Part shown: positions 17,887 to 26,231 of the stretch, in pieces
Layout of the letters: each line of letters opens with the position of its first letter
Numbering within the stretch: position 1 is the first letter of the stretch
Assembly: GCA_963716525.1 (NCBI GenBank)
Contig: OY970315.1
Coordinates: forward strand, 2,418,001-2,482,000
Source of the DNA: JBBREP01 sp963716525
Lineage (GTDB): Bacteria > Actinomycetota > Acidimicrobiia > IMCC26256 > PALSA-610
Length of the DNA: 64,000 nt
Direction: 5' to 3'
Position numbers and translations under genes: made by a program
The notes under the pieces: model-generated
What the model was told of the DNA's origin: nothing
Seen by the model: the letters and a program-made list of their open reading frames with translations, nothing else
Database searches by the model: none

Positions 17887-19443
17887 TCAGGCGGCGCGGG
17901 CGCCAGAGTGCGCCTCGTTTGCCTGCTCGTCACCCGCTCGGGCCGGTAGCCACACTGCGACGATGATGGCGGACATGAGCACGATCCCGGCTGCGGTCAG
18001 CGTGGCGAGGTGAAGGCCGCTCGTAAACCCGGTGCGAGCCGCGCTCGCGAGTCGCGGCCCGGCGGGCGGTGGCAGCCGTCGCGCGATCTGGAGCGCGGCC
18101 GCGACCTGCTGCTTGGCGACGTGCGCGACCGGCGCCGGGAGCCCGAGGCCGGCGATGTGCGCGGTGTAGCGCGTCGAGAAGAGGCTGCCGAGCACTGCTA
18201 CGCCGAGCGCGCCGCCCGTCTGGCGGGTCGTATCGTTCACAGCCGATCCGACCCCGGCACGGTCGCGCGGCACCGACCCCATGATCGAGTCGGTCGCGGG
18301 CGCCATCGTGAGGCCCATCCCGAACCCGAACAACACGAGGACGAGCGCCAGCCACAGGTCCGAGGAGAGCACGGTGTCGAGATCGAGCAGTAGCAGCGCG
18401 ACCGTCGCGGTCACCAGGCCGGCCGCCACCACGACCTTCGTGCCGATGTGCTCCACGACGCGTGGCGCGATCGGCGCGGCGATCGCGATGCCGAGGGCCG
18501 GCGGTGCCAGACGCAGTCCGGCCGCGAGCGGGCTCAGCCCTTCGACGAACTGGAGGTACTGCGTGAGGAGGAACACGAACCCGAACAGGCCGAAGAACGT
18601 GAGGCTCAGCGCGATCGAGGCCGCGGTGAAGCGGGCGTCGGAGAAGAACGACACCTCGAGCATCGGTTCGTCGGTGTGCAGTTCCCACGCCACGAAGAGC
18701 GTGAGCACCACGATCCCAGTACCGAGCGCGGCGAGCACCTCGAGCGACGCCCAACCGCGTTGCGGTGCCTCGATGATGCCGTAGAGGAGCGCGGTGAGGC
18801 CGACGACGGAAAGACCCGCGCCAGCAGGGTCGACGGGTCGTGCGTGCGGATCCTTCGACGTGGGAACGAAGAAGAACAACAGCGGCAAGGCGATCGCCAC
18901 GATCGGCACGTTCACGAGGAGCACGGAGCCCCACCAGAAACGGTCGAGCAGCATCCCGCCGACGATCGGTCCGGCGGCGATGCCGACACCGGACAGGCCG
19001 GCCCAGATCCCGATCGCCCGGCCGCGCTCGCGGCCCTCGAAGATGTTCGTGATGATCGACAGCGTCGTCGGGAAGATTGCCGCGGCGCCGAGCCCCATCA
19101 GCGCGCGAAAGCCGATCAACCACCACGCGCTCGACGCCGACGATGCGAGCGCCGATCCGGCCCCGAAGATCACGAGCCCCACCATGAGCGCGCCGCGTCG
19201 CCCGTAGCGGTCGCCGAGCGTTCCCGCCGTGAGCAGCAAGGAAGCGAACACGAGCGTGTACGCGTCGACCACCCACTGCAGCTGGCTACTCGTCGCGCCG
19301 AGGCTGCGCTCGATCGACGGCAGCGCCACGTTCATGATCGTGTTGTCGAGGATGATCACCACGACGGCGATACAGATGACTGCGAGCGCGCCCCAGCGGT
19401 GGTCACGCCGGTGTGCATCGGCCGTGTCGCGAGAAGCAGGCAT
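17887..19443 (-). CDS. MFS drug exporter, DHA2 (EmrB/QacA-like) family
   Basis: 518 residues with about 14 hydrophobic helices. The DHA2 signatures are present: LDNTIMNVALPSIERSLGA in helix 1, the loop GTLGDRYGRRGALMVG between helices 2 and 3, and the helix 5 antiporter-type motif GLSGVGIAAGPIVGGML. Such transporters export drugs or lipophilic metabolites by proton antiport. No regulator adjoins it directly. A GAF protein gene lies divergently upstream. Confidence 0.92.
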   Translation of the reverse strand: MPASRDTADAHRRDHRWGALAVICIAVVVIILDNTIMNVALPSIERSLGATSSQLQWVVDAYTLVFASLLLTAGTLGDRYGRRGALMVGLVIFGAGSALASSASSAWWLIGFRALMGLGAAAIFPTTLSIITNIFEGRERGRAIGIWAGLSGVGIAAGPIVGGMLLDRFWWGSVLLVNVPIVAIALPLLFFFVPTSKDPHARPVDPAGAGLSVVGLTALLYGIIEAPQRGWASLEVLAALGTGIVVLTLFVAWELHTDEPMLEVSFFSDARFTAASIALSLTFFGLFGFVFLLTQYLQFVEGLSPLAAGLRLAPPALGIAIAAPIAPRVVEHIGTKVVVAAGLVTATVALLLLDLDTVLSSDLWLALVLVLFGFGMGLTMAPATDSIMGSVPRDRAGVGSAVNDTTRQTGGALGVAVLGSLFSTRYTAHIAGLGLPAPVAHVAKQQVAAALQIARRLPPPAGPRLASAARTGFTSGLHLATLTAAGIVLMSAIIVAVWLPARAGDEQANEAHSGARAA

Positions 19444-19637
19444 CCTCCTGGGCTACCCGCCGCGCCCGCGCCACGAACGCGGCCGCCTTAGGCGCGGGTG
19501 CGTGCGATCGGCTCGCGCCGGCGTCGATTCGAAGCGCCCAGCGTCGTAGCCGGTACTTCTGGGACCGCTCAGCTCGATGCCGCGCTGGTCGATCAGGACG
19601 TACGGGCCGTCGTGTCGTCTCACCAGTGGGTCGTCGG

Positions 19638-20414
19638 ATGCGCGTTTCCCAGGATGCAGCCGAACGGGACGCGATCATCGCTGCGGCGGTCGAGCTCGTC
19701 CGTGAACGCGAAGAACGCTTCGTGGCCGCGATGAGCGACGTCACCAACCGGCTCGCATCCGACGGCGACGTCGACGCGACGCTCCGCACGGTGACCGAAC
19801 GATCACGTGAGCTGCTTCACGCGGACCTCGCGGTGCTCGCGCTGCCGGAAGCCGACGGCGAGCACCTCCTCATCCGGATCGCCGACGGCTACGGCGCCGA
19901 CGTGTACGAGGGCGGCCGCGTGCCGATCTCGGCCTCCGCCGTCGGCATCGTGATCCTCACGCGCGAGGTCTTGCTGCTCGGCGCGGCGGCCGACGACGAG
20001 CGGACGTTCCGTCCTCACGGTTGGCCCGACGACCTCGGTCCCGCGCTGATCGTGCCGCTGCACACGCGGGGCCAGACGATCGCGTCGCTCACCGTCGCGA
20101 ACCGCCGCGGCGGGAGCCCGTTCGACGAGAACGATGTGCCGCTCATGCGCGCGTTCGCCGCCCACGCCGCCGTGGCGATCCTCGACAGCCGCCAGCGCGC
20201 GGTGGAACACGAGCTCAAGTCGCTCGAAGCGCGTGAACGTGCCGTGGCCGAGCTCCACAACGTCGTCATCGCTCGCATCTCCGTCGCGTCGGTCGCGCTG
20301 CAGGGCGCCCTGCGCGACGGTCTTCCCGGGGCAACGACCACCCGCATTCGCGATGCGATCGCCGATCTGGAGGTCGCCGTCGCATCGGTGCGCCGCGCCG
20401 CGCTCCCACGCTGA
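19638..20414 (+). CDS. GAF domain protein with a kinase-like DHp helix but no ATPase domain
   Basis: 258 residues from ATG 19638. Residues about 35-190 form a GAF domain (VTERSRELLHADLAVLALPE, LTVANRRGGSPFDENDV, MRAFAAHAAVAILDSRQR). The last ~65 residues resemble the dimerisation/phosphoacceptor helix of DevS/NarX-type kinases: ERAVAELHNVVIARISVASV, with the His kept. The protein ends before any HATPase domain. It may be a degenerate sensor or a phosphotransfer or dimerisation partner. The 194-base region upstream shows nothing recognisable. Confidence 0.72.
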   Translation: MRVSQDAAERDAIIAAAVELVREREERFVAAMSDVTNRLASDGDVDATLRTVTERSRELLHADLAVLALPEADGEHLLIRIADGYGADVYEGGRVPISASAVGIVILTREVLLLGAAADDERTFRPHGWPDDLGPALIVPLHTRGQTIASLTVANRRGGSPFDENDVPLMRAFAAHAAVAILDSRQRAVEHELKSLEARERAVAELHNVVIARISVASVALQGALRDGLPGATTTRIRDAIADLEVAVASVRRAALPR

Positions 20415-20451
20415 GCACAGGAGCGCAACGCCGTGGCAGAGTGGTGCCGCG

Positions 20452-21288
20452 GTGAGACGAGGGTTACGGGTCGTGGTGATCGCGCTGTGCGCGGCGGGTT
20501 GCGCGAGCGGCAGCGGCGGGTACGGCGCGCCTGCAGGGTCGCACGGGACCGCGGGCGCGGTGTCGACCGCAGCGACGGGCAGGAGCAGCGCTGCGCCCCC
20601 AGCCGCGGGGCTGCCGCACGTCACCGCGGTACCGACCGGCCGCCCCGCCGCGCCGGCTTCGCCGGCTGGTTTCGCGGCACCGACGAAGCGCACGAACTGC
20701 GTCGAGCGCAATGGGCTCCCCGACACCGCGTGCACGCCGGGCGCGACGAACCCCGCAGTGACGCAGACGACGATCGTTTCCACGATCTGCACGTCGGGAT
20801 GGACCACGACCGTGCGTCCGCCGACGTCGGTCACCGGCCCGATCAAGCTCGAACGCATCGCTGCGTACCGCTTGCCGGGACCGCCGGCGCGTTACGAGCT
20901 CGACCATCTGATCCCGCTCGAGCTGGGCGGTGCGACGGCGTCGATCGCGAATCTCTGGCCCGAGCCGTACGCCGACACCGAAGGCGCGCGCCGCAAGGAC
21001 GAGGTCGAGAACGCGCTGCACCGCGCCGTCTGCGCGGGCACGATGCTCCTTGCACACGCGCAGCAGCTGATCGCGCACGACTGGGAACACGAACAGCAGG
21101 GCGCGGCCGGATCCGCCGCCGCGCCATCGGTGACCATCCCGCCCCCACCTGCCGCCGCATCGGGCGGTGCACCGCCCGGCGCGACCGCCGTGTGCAACGA
21201 CGGCAGTAGCTCCCACTCACAGCACCGGCGGGGCACCTGCTCGGGCCACGGGGGCGTGCGCACGTGGCTCGTCGACCTCCCGGCCTGA
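20452..21288 (+). CDS. Lipoprotein with HNH-like motif and C-terminal DUF3761
   Basis: 278 residues from GTG 20452. The signal peptide VRRGLRVVVIALCAAGC ends in a lipobox, so Cys17 is probably lipidated at the membrane. A low-complexity linker leads to a domain with YELDHLIPLELGG, NLWPEPY, KDEVENALHRAVCAG and AHAQQLIAHDW, a motif set resembling HNH-type nuclease folds (DH...N...). The C terminus (CNDGSSSHSQHRRGTCSGHG) matches DUF3761, a Cys/His-rich domain found at the ends of secreted proteins. Activity not shown. Part of the gene overlaps shadows only. Confidence 0.75.
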   Translation: MRRGLRVVVIALCAAGCASGSGGYGAPAGSHGTAGAVSTAATGRSSAAPPAAGLPHVTAVPTGRPAAPASPAGFAAPTKRTNCVERNGLPDTACTPGATNPAVTQTTIVSTICTSGWTTTVRPPTSVTGPIKLERIAAYRLPGPPARYELDHLIPLELGGATASIANLWPEPYADTEGARRKDEVENALHRAVCAGTMLLAHAQQLIAHDWEHEQQGAAGSAAAPSVTIPPPPAAASGGAPPGATAVCNDGSSSHSQHRRGTCSGHGGVRTWLVDLPA

Positions 21289-21389
21289 TCCGGCGCGACC
21301 TCGCGTCCGCTCGGCGGTGCCTGCAGGTCGGTGTCTCGGTCCGGCGGGCTCGCCCGGCCGGCTCCGCTGACCGGGTTCGCGGCAGCCAG

Positions 21390-22319
21390 TCAGTTCGACG
21401 TGAGGCTCGCGAGCGTGCCGATGGCGATCCGGGGCGACTGGGCGGGGTCGAGCCAGCGAAGGATGTCGAGCACGGCGCCCGGCGCGAGCGACACGCAGCC
21501 CGACGTGGGGCTGGCATGCGAGACATGTAGGAAGATGCCGCTGCCGAGCCCGGGCGTTCGGGCGGCGTTGTACACGATCACCACGCCGTCGCGGTACGAC
21601 GCCACGTCCATTGGTTCGGGATCGGCGCCCGCCGAGGTGGCGGTGGTGTCGACCCACTCGTTGTACAACGGGCTCGTCGGGTCGTCGTCCCAGACGATGT
21701 TGGGCCCGGTGATCCGGCGGAACGGGAGGCGCGTGCCCGGGTCGGCACCGATGCCGAACGCGAAGTCGAGCCCGAACACGCCGCTCGGCGTGCGCCCGTC
21801 GCCCTCGCGCTTCGCGCCGACGGGTGCGACTCCGTTGCGTCCGATGTAGGCCGACCACGGACCGAGCACCCGCGTCCAGCCGCTCACGTCGCGCTGATAC
21901 GCCGAGACGGTCGCGAGTGGCGAGCCCGGTCGCGCCGCCACGACGGTGACCACCTGGCGTGCGCCGCCGATGCCGCTGAGCTGGCTCACGAGCAACGGTG
22001 CGCTCGCCGTCGTGCCCGGTGCGCGCGCCGTCGGGCCGAGCGTTGTCGTCGGGCCGTGAACCGGAAGGGCAGGCGTCGTCTCCGGCCGTCGCGACGTCGT
22101 CGTGGCTATGGCTGTGGTCGTCGCGGTGGTCGGCGTTGCTGGTGCGGTCGATGACGCGGCGCTGCTCGTGCTCGCGCGCCGTGGCGGGCCGTGCGCCGTG
22201 GGAGCGGCCACGTGTACCGTGCTCGGCGCGCGACCGCCGCGACCGGCGACGATCACCACGAGACTCGCGGCGACGAGCGCGACCAGCAGGGCCACACCGC
22301 GAGCTCGCACACGTCCCAT
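21390..22319 (-). CDS. L,D-transpeptidase (YkuD-like) family protein
   Basis: About 309 residues from ATG 22319. An N-terminal membrane anchor (VALLVALVAASLVVIVAG) is followed by a Thr/Ala/Pro-rich linker of about 70 residues. The catalytic domain then contains KREGDGRTPSGVFGLDFAFG and IFLHVSHASPTSGCVSL, with His and the nucleophilic Cys in the SxGC motif. Enzymes of this family form 3-3 cross-links in peptidoglycan or anchor proteins. An upstream in-frame ATG at 22352 is also possible but gives a poorer signal sequence. Confidence 0.88.
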   Translation of the reverse strand: MGRVRARGVALLVALVAASLVVIVAGRGGRAPSTVHVAAPTAHGPPRRASTSSAASSTAPATPTTATTTAIATTTSRRPETTPALPVHGPTTTLGPTARAPGTTASAPLLVSQLSGIGGARQVVTVVAARPGSPLATVSAYQRDVSGWTRVLGPWSAYIGRNGVAPVGAKREGDGRTPSGVFGLDFAFGIGADPGTRLPFRRITGPNIVWDDDPTSPLYNEWVDTTATSAGADPEPMDVASYRDGVVIVYNAARTPGLGSGIFLHVSHASPTSGCVSLAPGAVLDILRWLDPAQSPRIAIGTLASLTSN

Positions 22320-22396
22320 CGTACGAACGGCGGACGCGACATGGGCCGGCATGGATCACGGCTTCCGGCCGTTCGCAGGTCAGGCCGCCGGGCGGC

Positions 22397-22630
22397 TCAG
22401 CCGGCCAACCGATCCACCTTCGCGGCGAGCCTGGAGAACATCGGGTACACCTCCGGACCGCCGATCGCCTCGATCGACGGCGACCACATCCCCCACCGGT
22501 CCACGAGGCGTTGCCCGAGGATGTTGCCGATCAATTCGAGGCTGATGGCGCCGTGTGCTTCGAGCGCACCGAGCTGCTCGAAGTAGTCGAGCTCGCGGAG
22601 ACCTGTTCTGCCCAGTTCGGCATGCGTCAT
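22397..22630 (-). CDS. Small protein coupled to the scramblase-like gene
   Basis: 77 residues. The ATG (22628-22630) overlaps the TGA of the upstream scramblase-like gene as TGATG, a strong sign of translational coupling. The sequence (MTHAELGRTGLRELDYFEQL, then ISLELIGNILGQRLVDRWGM) looks like a folded helical protein with no membrane segment. I do not recognise the family. It may modulate or bind the upstream protein. Confidence 0.65.
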   Translation of the reverse strand: MTHAELGRTGLRELDYFEQLGALEAHGAISLELIGNILGQRLVDRWGMWSPSIEAIGGPEVYPMFSRLAAKVDRLAG

Positions 22631-23349
22631 CAATTGAAGCCGCGGGAGTCCTGCTTGAGCGCGGTGTCGATGCAGAGCGCCGTCGCGACGACGAGGCTCA
22701 GCAGAGGGTCCTCGAGCGGGCTCGTGATCTGCAGCACGTAGTTGTCGGCAGTGGTGAAGACGGTCTTCGCCAGTCCCTCCCACGTCTTGGTGACGCGGGC
22801 AACCTCGTTCCCACTCGCGTCGCGGATATTGAAGTTCCATGCTCGCCAGTTCTCCGCGTTCAGGGAACCGACGGTGGCGCCGCCCGCTTCGAGCGCGAAC
22901 TTGATCTTGCCGAACACGTTGTCCTGCTTGACGTGACCCACTTCGGTGCCGTCGGGCCGCGTCAGCACGAAGCTCGACTTCACGAGCTTTCGGGGCCGCG
23001 TGAGCACGAGCACGGGGTTGCCGTCCGCGTCGCGGATCTCGTAGCGGTGGGTCATGAACTGATCGAGGCTGCTGACGAAGCGCAGCACCTTCTTGGCAGT
23101 GCTCTGACCGACCTCGGCGACCGACCCGATCCTGGTGCCGTCCTGCGAAGCGACGGCGTACTCGTTGACCAGCTCGATGAGCTTCGCCTTCTGGTTCACC
23201 ACCAGCACCGGCTCGGTGAAGAGCGTGCCGCCGCCCGTCGCCGCGCCCTCGACGCCGGCCTGGCGCTGCACCTGGTCCTGAATCCGTTCCTCTTCGCTGT
23301 CGCCACGCGGCTTCGAGAACCGTCCGGCTGCAGGGTTCGAATCGCTCAC
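22630..23349 (-). CDS. LURP-one/phospholipid scramblase-related protein
   Basis: 239 residues from GTG 23349, which has a strong Shine-Dalgarno (AGGAGG) 4 bases upstream. The open frame continues to 23442 but without a better start. The core is a beta-barrel-type repeat seen in Tubby-like/LURP-one/scramblase proteins: SLDQFMTHRYEIRDADGNPV, KLVKSSFVLTRPDGTEVG, WRAWNFNIRDASGNEVARV, then a hydrophobic C-terminal helix (LLSLVVATALCI). Bacterial members are of unknown function and possibly membrane-associated. The first ~50 residues are polar and probably disordered. Confidence 0.8.
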   Translation of the reverse strand: MSDSNPAAGRFSKPRGDSEEERIQDQVQRQAGVEGAATGGGTLFTEPVLVVNQKAKLIELVNEYAVASQDGTRIGSVAEVGQSTAKKVLRFVSSLDQFMTHRYEIRDADGNPVLVLTRPRKLVKSSFVLTRPDGTEVGHVKQDNVFGKIKFALEAGGATVGSLNAENWRAWNFNIRDASGNEVARVTKTWEGLAKTVFTTADNYVLQITSPLEDPLLSLVVATALCIDTALKQDSRGFN

Positions 23350-23508
23350 GGCGCCTCCTGAGATCGGGCCTCGACCGTATGACCGGCTTCGGCGCCCGTC
23401 AACCGCGGTGGGCACGGTCGTCGAGGCGCGGTCACGCGCCATATCGCACAGGGCCGACGTGACCTGTTGTCGCTCGCCGATTGAGTGAGATCAGTCGGCG
23501 CGGAGCCC

Positions 23509-23539
23509 TTGCACCTCACGTGACGTGAGGTCGTATGGT
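23509..23539 (+). promoter_or_regulatory. MerR-type promoter/operator with 19-bp spacer
   Basis: A TTGCAC -35 (23509-23514) and a TATGGT -10 (23534-23539) are separated by 19 bases, the over-long spacing typical of MerR-controlled promoters. The spacer holds a perfect inverted repeat, CCTCACGT-G-ACGTGAGG (23514-23530). The ATG of the MerR gene at 23548 lies only 8 bases after the -10, so the mRNA would be leaderless. Autoregulation is inference from family knowledge. Confidence 0.8.
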
Positions 23540-23547
23540 CGTTCACG

Positions 23548-24300
23548 ATGGCGATCGTGGCGCGGGAGGCTGGGGCGAGACGGCGGGTCGGCGAGTTGGC
23601 CGAGGCAGCTGGACTCACGGTCCGGACGCTGCACTACTACGAGGAGATCGGTCTGCTGGTCGCTTCGGCGCGAACAGAGTCGGGACATCGGCTCTACGGC
23701 GACGCCGACGTGGCACGGCTCTATCGCATCTGTTTGCTGCGCCGTCTTGGCCTTCCCCTCGGCGAGATCAGTCGAGCCCTCGACGACCCAGCATGGAACC
23801 TCGCCGGGGCGATCTCAGCCCACGTGGGTGACCTCGACCGACGGATCGCGGCGGCCGGAAGGTTGCGGAACCGACTCTCGCACCTCATGGCGTCGGTCGC
23901 GTCACCAGACGACCTGAACGAGGACCTGCTGGCCGTGCTGGAGGAGATGACGATGCTCGACACGACCGTGCAACGCCGGATCTCCATCCTCGTGTACGCC
24001 GACATGGAGGCGGCCTACGAGTACCTGGTACGGGTGTTCGGCCTTGGTCCGGGTGGGCTCAGCCGGACCGACGATGGAACGGTCGTCCACGGCGAGCTGC
24101 AGGCCGGCGACGGGGTGGTGTGGCTGCATCCGGAGTCGTCGGCGTTCGGGCTGTCGTCGCCGCGGTCGCTCGGCGCGGCAACCGCCAGCGTGGCGGTGAT
24201 GGTCGATGACGTCGACGCGCACTTCCGTCGCGCATCCGAGCAGGGCGCGCTGATCGAGTACGAGCCCGTCGACCAGCCGTACGGCTACCGCGAGTACAGC
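23548..24300 (+). CDS. MerR-family regulator with glyoxalase-like C-terminal domain (3' end disrupted)
   Basis: Residues about 13-80 form a MerR winged helix: RVGELAEAAGLTVRTLHYYE, then GHRLYGDADVARLYRICLLR. A linker helix leads to a glyoxalase/PhnB-like domain from about 148 (SILVYADMEAAYEYLVRVFG, ending VDQPYGYREYSA). There the family normally continues with an RDxxGHxW-type strand, but here the frame runs into unrelated Arg-rich sequence to a stop at 24645. At the same point the next gene's coding sequence begins without its own N terminus. This looks like a deletion joining two genes, or an assembly join. The end coordinate marks that junction. Confidence 0.75.
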
Positions 24301-24313
24301 GCGTGTCGAGTGG

Positions 24314-24688
24314 GTGTGTACGGCGTGCGGCGACGAGGGCGTCATCACCAACTGGGCTGGTTCGCCGTTCGACCTGCGAGCCCGGCCGGGGGAGGTCGCG
24401 GGCTCGGGCGAGCCGGTCGTGCACGAGGTGCACGTCTCGTCGGTCAGCCTTGCCGCGATGCGCGAAGTGTTGATCATCGATCCGGAGTGCGAAAGGATCG
24501 TGTTCGCCGCGTGCGCCGCCGGTGCTGGCGCGAAGCTCACCGCAACGGTTGCAGACCTGGACGAATTGCTTGGCTCCGTCGCTGCAGAAGCGAACCACGA
24601 GGAGAACCCGCGACGCCAGAAGCGTCTCGACCACGCATTCGCTGAGCTGCAAAGCGCGATCGATCGGCTGAGCGGCAGCAAGGTGTAA
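24314..24688 (+). CDS. Zinc-ribbon-like conserved protein, N terminus probably missing
   Basis: 124 residues from GTG 24314, but the frame is open upstream to about 24299 and reads ARVEWVCTACGDEGVI, so the true N terminus seems cut off at the junction with the MerR gene. CTACGDEGVI suggests half of a zinc ribbon. The rest (SLAAMREVLIIDPECERIVF, then a helical tail rich in Glu/Ala) has normal codon usage. I know no function. It overlaps the out-of-frame continuation of the MerR reading frame. Confidence 0.55.
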   Translation: MCTACGDEGVITNWAGSPFDLRARPGEVAGSGEPVVHEVHVSSVSLAAMREVLIIDPECERIVFAACAAGAGAKLTATVADLDELLGSVAAEANHEENPRRQKRLDHAFAELQSAIDRLSGSKV

Positions 24689-24743
24689 AGCCCCGTCGAG
24701 GCCGCGGCAGTTGCGGCGGACCGTCAGACGGCTGGCGCGATGC

Positions 24744-25028
24744 TCAGTCGCGGCCGGCGATCGGCTCGTAGCGCTGGCGCGCTCCTTGGCGCGTGATACC
24801 GAGCTGCGCACCGATGACACCCCACGACAGCCCTGATCGATGAGCAGCGATCACCGCCGATTCGACACGACTCTCCGCGTCTCGCCGCGCTGCTGCAGCA
24901 GCGCGCAGCTCATCGAGCACGCCGCGGTCTGCAACGACGAGTTCCTCGTCCGGTGTCGCGTCAAACTCCGCGACGACCGTCTCGGCTTCGGCCTCGCTCA
25001 TGGATCGAGGGTGTTTCGTCGTTCTCAT
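24744..25028 (-). CDS. Putative antitoxin with HTH-like C terminus
   Basis: 94 residues from ATG 25028; a TTG at 25034 is possible. The N-terminal half is acidic (MSEAEAETVVAEFDATPDEE). The C-terminal half is helical, with SGLSWGVIGAQLGITRQGAR, a helix-turn-helix of the kind that asks whether a site is suitable for repeated binding. The start lies 7 bases after the stop of the small gene upstream. Together they look like a type II toxin-antitoxin operon in toxin-first order. Assignment rests on size, pairing and the toxin-like partner. Confidence 0.6.
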   Translation of the reverse strand: MRTTKHPRSMSEAEAETVVAEFDATPDEELVVADRGVLDELRAAAAARRDAESRVESAVIAAHRSGLSWGVIGAQLGITRQGARQRYEPIAGRD

Positions 25029-25035
25029 CTGCAAC

Positions 25036-25290
25036 TCACTTCTGTGGCGGGATCATGTCCAGGTATCGGGATCGAGCGGCCATGGCGTGGATCACGAACT
25101 CCCCGTCATCGGTTTCGAGAACGCCGATCTCCAGCAGTTCGGCGCCTTGGCTTGGTCCGATGACCATGATGAAGTCGGGTCGTCTCGGGCTGCGGATCGC
25201 AGCGATCGCATTGCTCACCGCGTGGCGGATGTCGTCGTCGGAGACGCCGTGCTTGCGTGCGCTCGCAAGGACCTCCACGCCGACAATCAT
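25036..25290 (-). CDS. Putative small toxin (BrnT/DUF4258-like)
   Basis: 84 residues from ATG 25290. The pattern SARKHGVSDDDIRHAVSNAI, then PRRPDFIMVIGPSQGAELLE and GEFVIHAMAARSRYLDMI resembles small RelE/BrnT-like toxins that end in IHAM-x-x-R. It is directly followed by the HTH-bearing small gene. The pair sits just beyond the 3' end of ssrA, a common integration point for mobile DNA. Activity is unproven. Confidence 0.6.
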   Translation of the reverse strand: MIVGVEVLASARKHGVSDDDIRHAVSNAIAAIRSPRRPDFIMVIGPSQGAELLEIGVLETDDGEFVIHAMAARSRYLDMIPPQK

Positions 25291-25441
25291 AGTTGTCGCG
25301 CAGGTGTTCTGATAGGGCGCCTCACCAGGGCCAGCAGGCGCGGCCTTGAACTTGATGCGCGTCGCCGAGCGGTGTGGAGCGAACGGAAACGCAACGTGCC
25401 CGGTCATCAGGCGAAACGTTGGAAATCTTGCAACGATGCCG

Positions 25442-25789
25442 TGGAGGTGGCGGGAGTCGAACCCGCGTCTTCCGAGCTCTCTGTGGGACTTCTCCGAGCG
25501 CAGCCGTTGGTTTGATCTCGGGTTCCCGCCGCTCAGCGGCAGGCTGCGGGTTCCCCAGCCTCGTGAGGTGTCCTCGCCGGCCCCGAGGCGTGACCGGCGA
25601 GTGAGCTGCTCTGGATGATGGACGCATCCCGACCGAGCAGCGTGATCGGGGCGCCCATCGCGGTGGTTTAGGCCGCGAAAGCCAAGTTGTCGTTGGCGTG
25701 TATCAAGTGTCCCGGCTCTTTCACGACGATCCGGGAACGTCGGCTCGCTTCTCCCACTTCGATCCTCGAAATCGAAGCCGTGCACCCCC
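25442..25789 (-). ncRNA. ssrA: Transfer-messenger RNA (ssrA)
   Basis: About 348 nt on the minus strand. The 5' end GGGGGTGCACGGCTTCGA pairs with CACCTCC at the 3' end through the acceptor stem, with the usual G-U at position 3. The T arm is GCGGGTTCGACTCCCGC. The tag reading frame runs 25697 to 25668: resume codon GCC, then AAC GAC AAC TTG GCT TTC GCG GCC TAA, giving the degradation tag ANDNLAFAA. CCA is not encoded (CGG follows the discriminator). smpB lies on the same strand about 440 bases upstream. Confidence 0.95.
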
Positions 25790-25894
25790 ATTGTCAAGCG
25801 CCGGTCGTCCCGAGTGCACGATGGAACGGACGAACCGACCTCACCATCCTACCGGCGCCCACGGGTGAACATTCCGGCCGCCGGTACCGGCCGC

Positions 25895-26167
25895 TCAGAT
25901 CCGCAGGTCGAGGTGCTGACCGAGGTTGCCGACCGGACGGGGCAGCGCGGACGCTTCCGCGGAAACGCCGTCGGGGTCGGGCGGCGCACGATGTTCGCCG
26001 TCGGCCGAGATCTCGTGACGGCCGGCGGCGCCGACGGGCGAGTCGCCGACGGCGCCGGCCTCGGACTTGGCGGCGTCACCGGCGCGGCGCAGGATCGAGA
26101 CCGAACCGTCGCTCGTGACCGGTCCCGTGAACGCGCCGTAGCCGCGCGCGCCGCCGACGCCTTCCAT
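25895..26167 (-). CDS. Hypothetical small protein between smpB and ssrA
   Basis: 90 residues from ATG 26167. Third codon positions are almost all G or C, as in real genes here, and there is no competing frame. The protein is Gly/Ala/Asp-rich, without a membrane segment or recognisable domain, ending VGNLGQHLDLRI. Apart from this ORF, the 440 bases between smpB and ssrA hold only the ssrA promoter region. It could equally be non-coding. Modest confidence. Confidence 0.35.
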   Translation of the reverse strand: MEGVGGARGYGAFTGPVTSDGSVSILRRAGDAAKSEAGAVGDSPVGAAGRHEISADGEHRAPPDPDGVSAEASALPRPVGNLGQHLDLRI

Positions 26168-26231
26168 CGTGGGTCTCAATCGGCTGGCGGCCGGCTGACC
26201 TGCGGGAATGGGCCGGTCGACCTACCTCGGC

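Noticed and set aside
24744..25442. A defined integrated island with direct repeats at ssrA
   Set aside because: No second copy of the ssrA 3' end and no integrase were seen in the window. The idea is kept only as a low-level finding.
25442..25520. A tRNA-like 3' end that might be read as an isolated tRNA
   Set aside because: The acceptor arm pairs with a 5' end about 350 bases away, and a tag reading frame lies between, so it is tmRNA.
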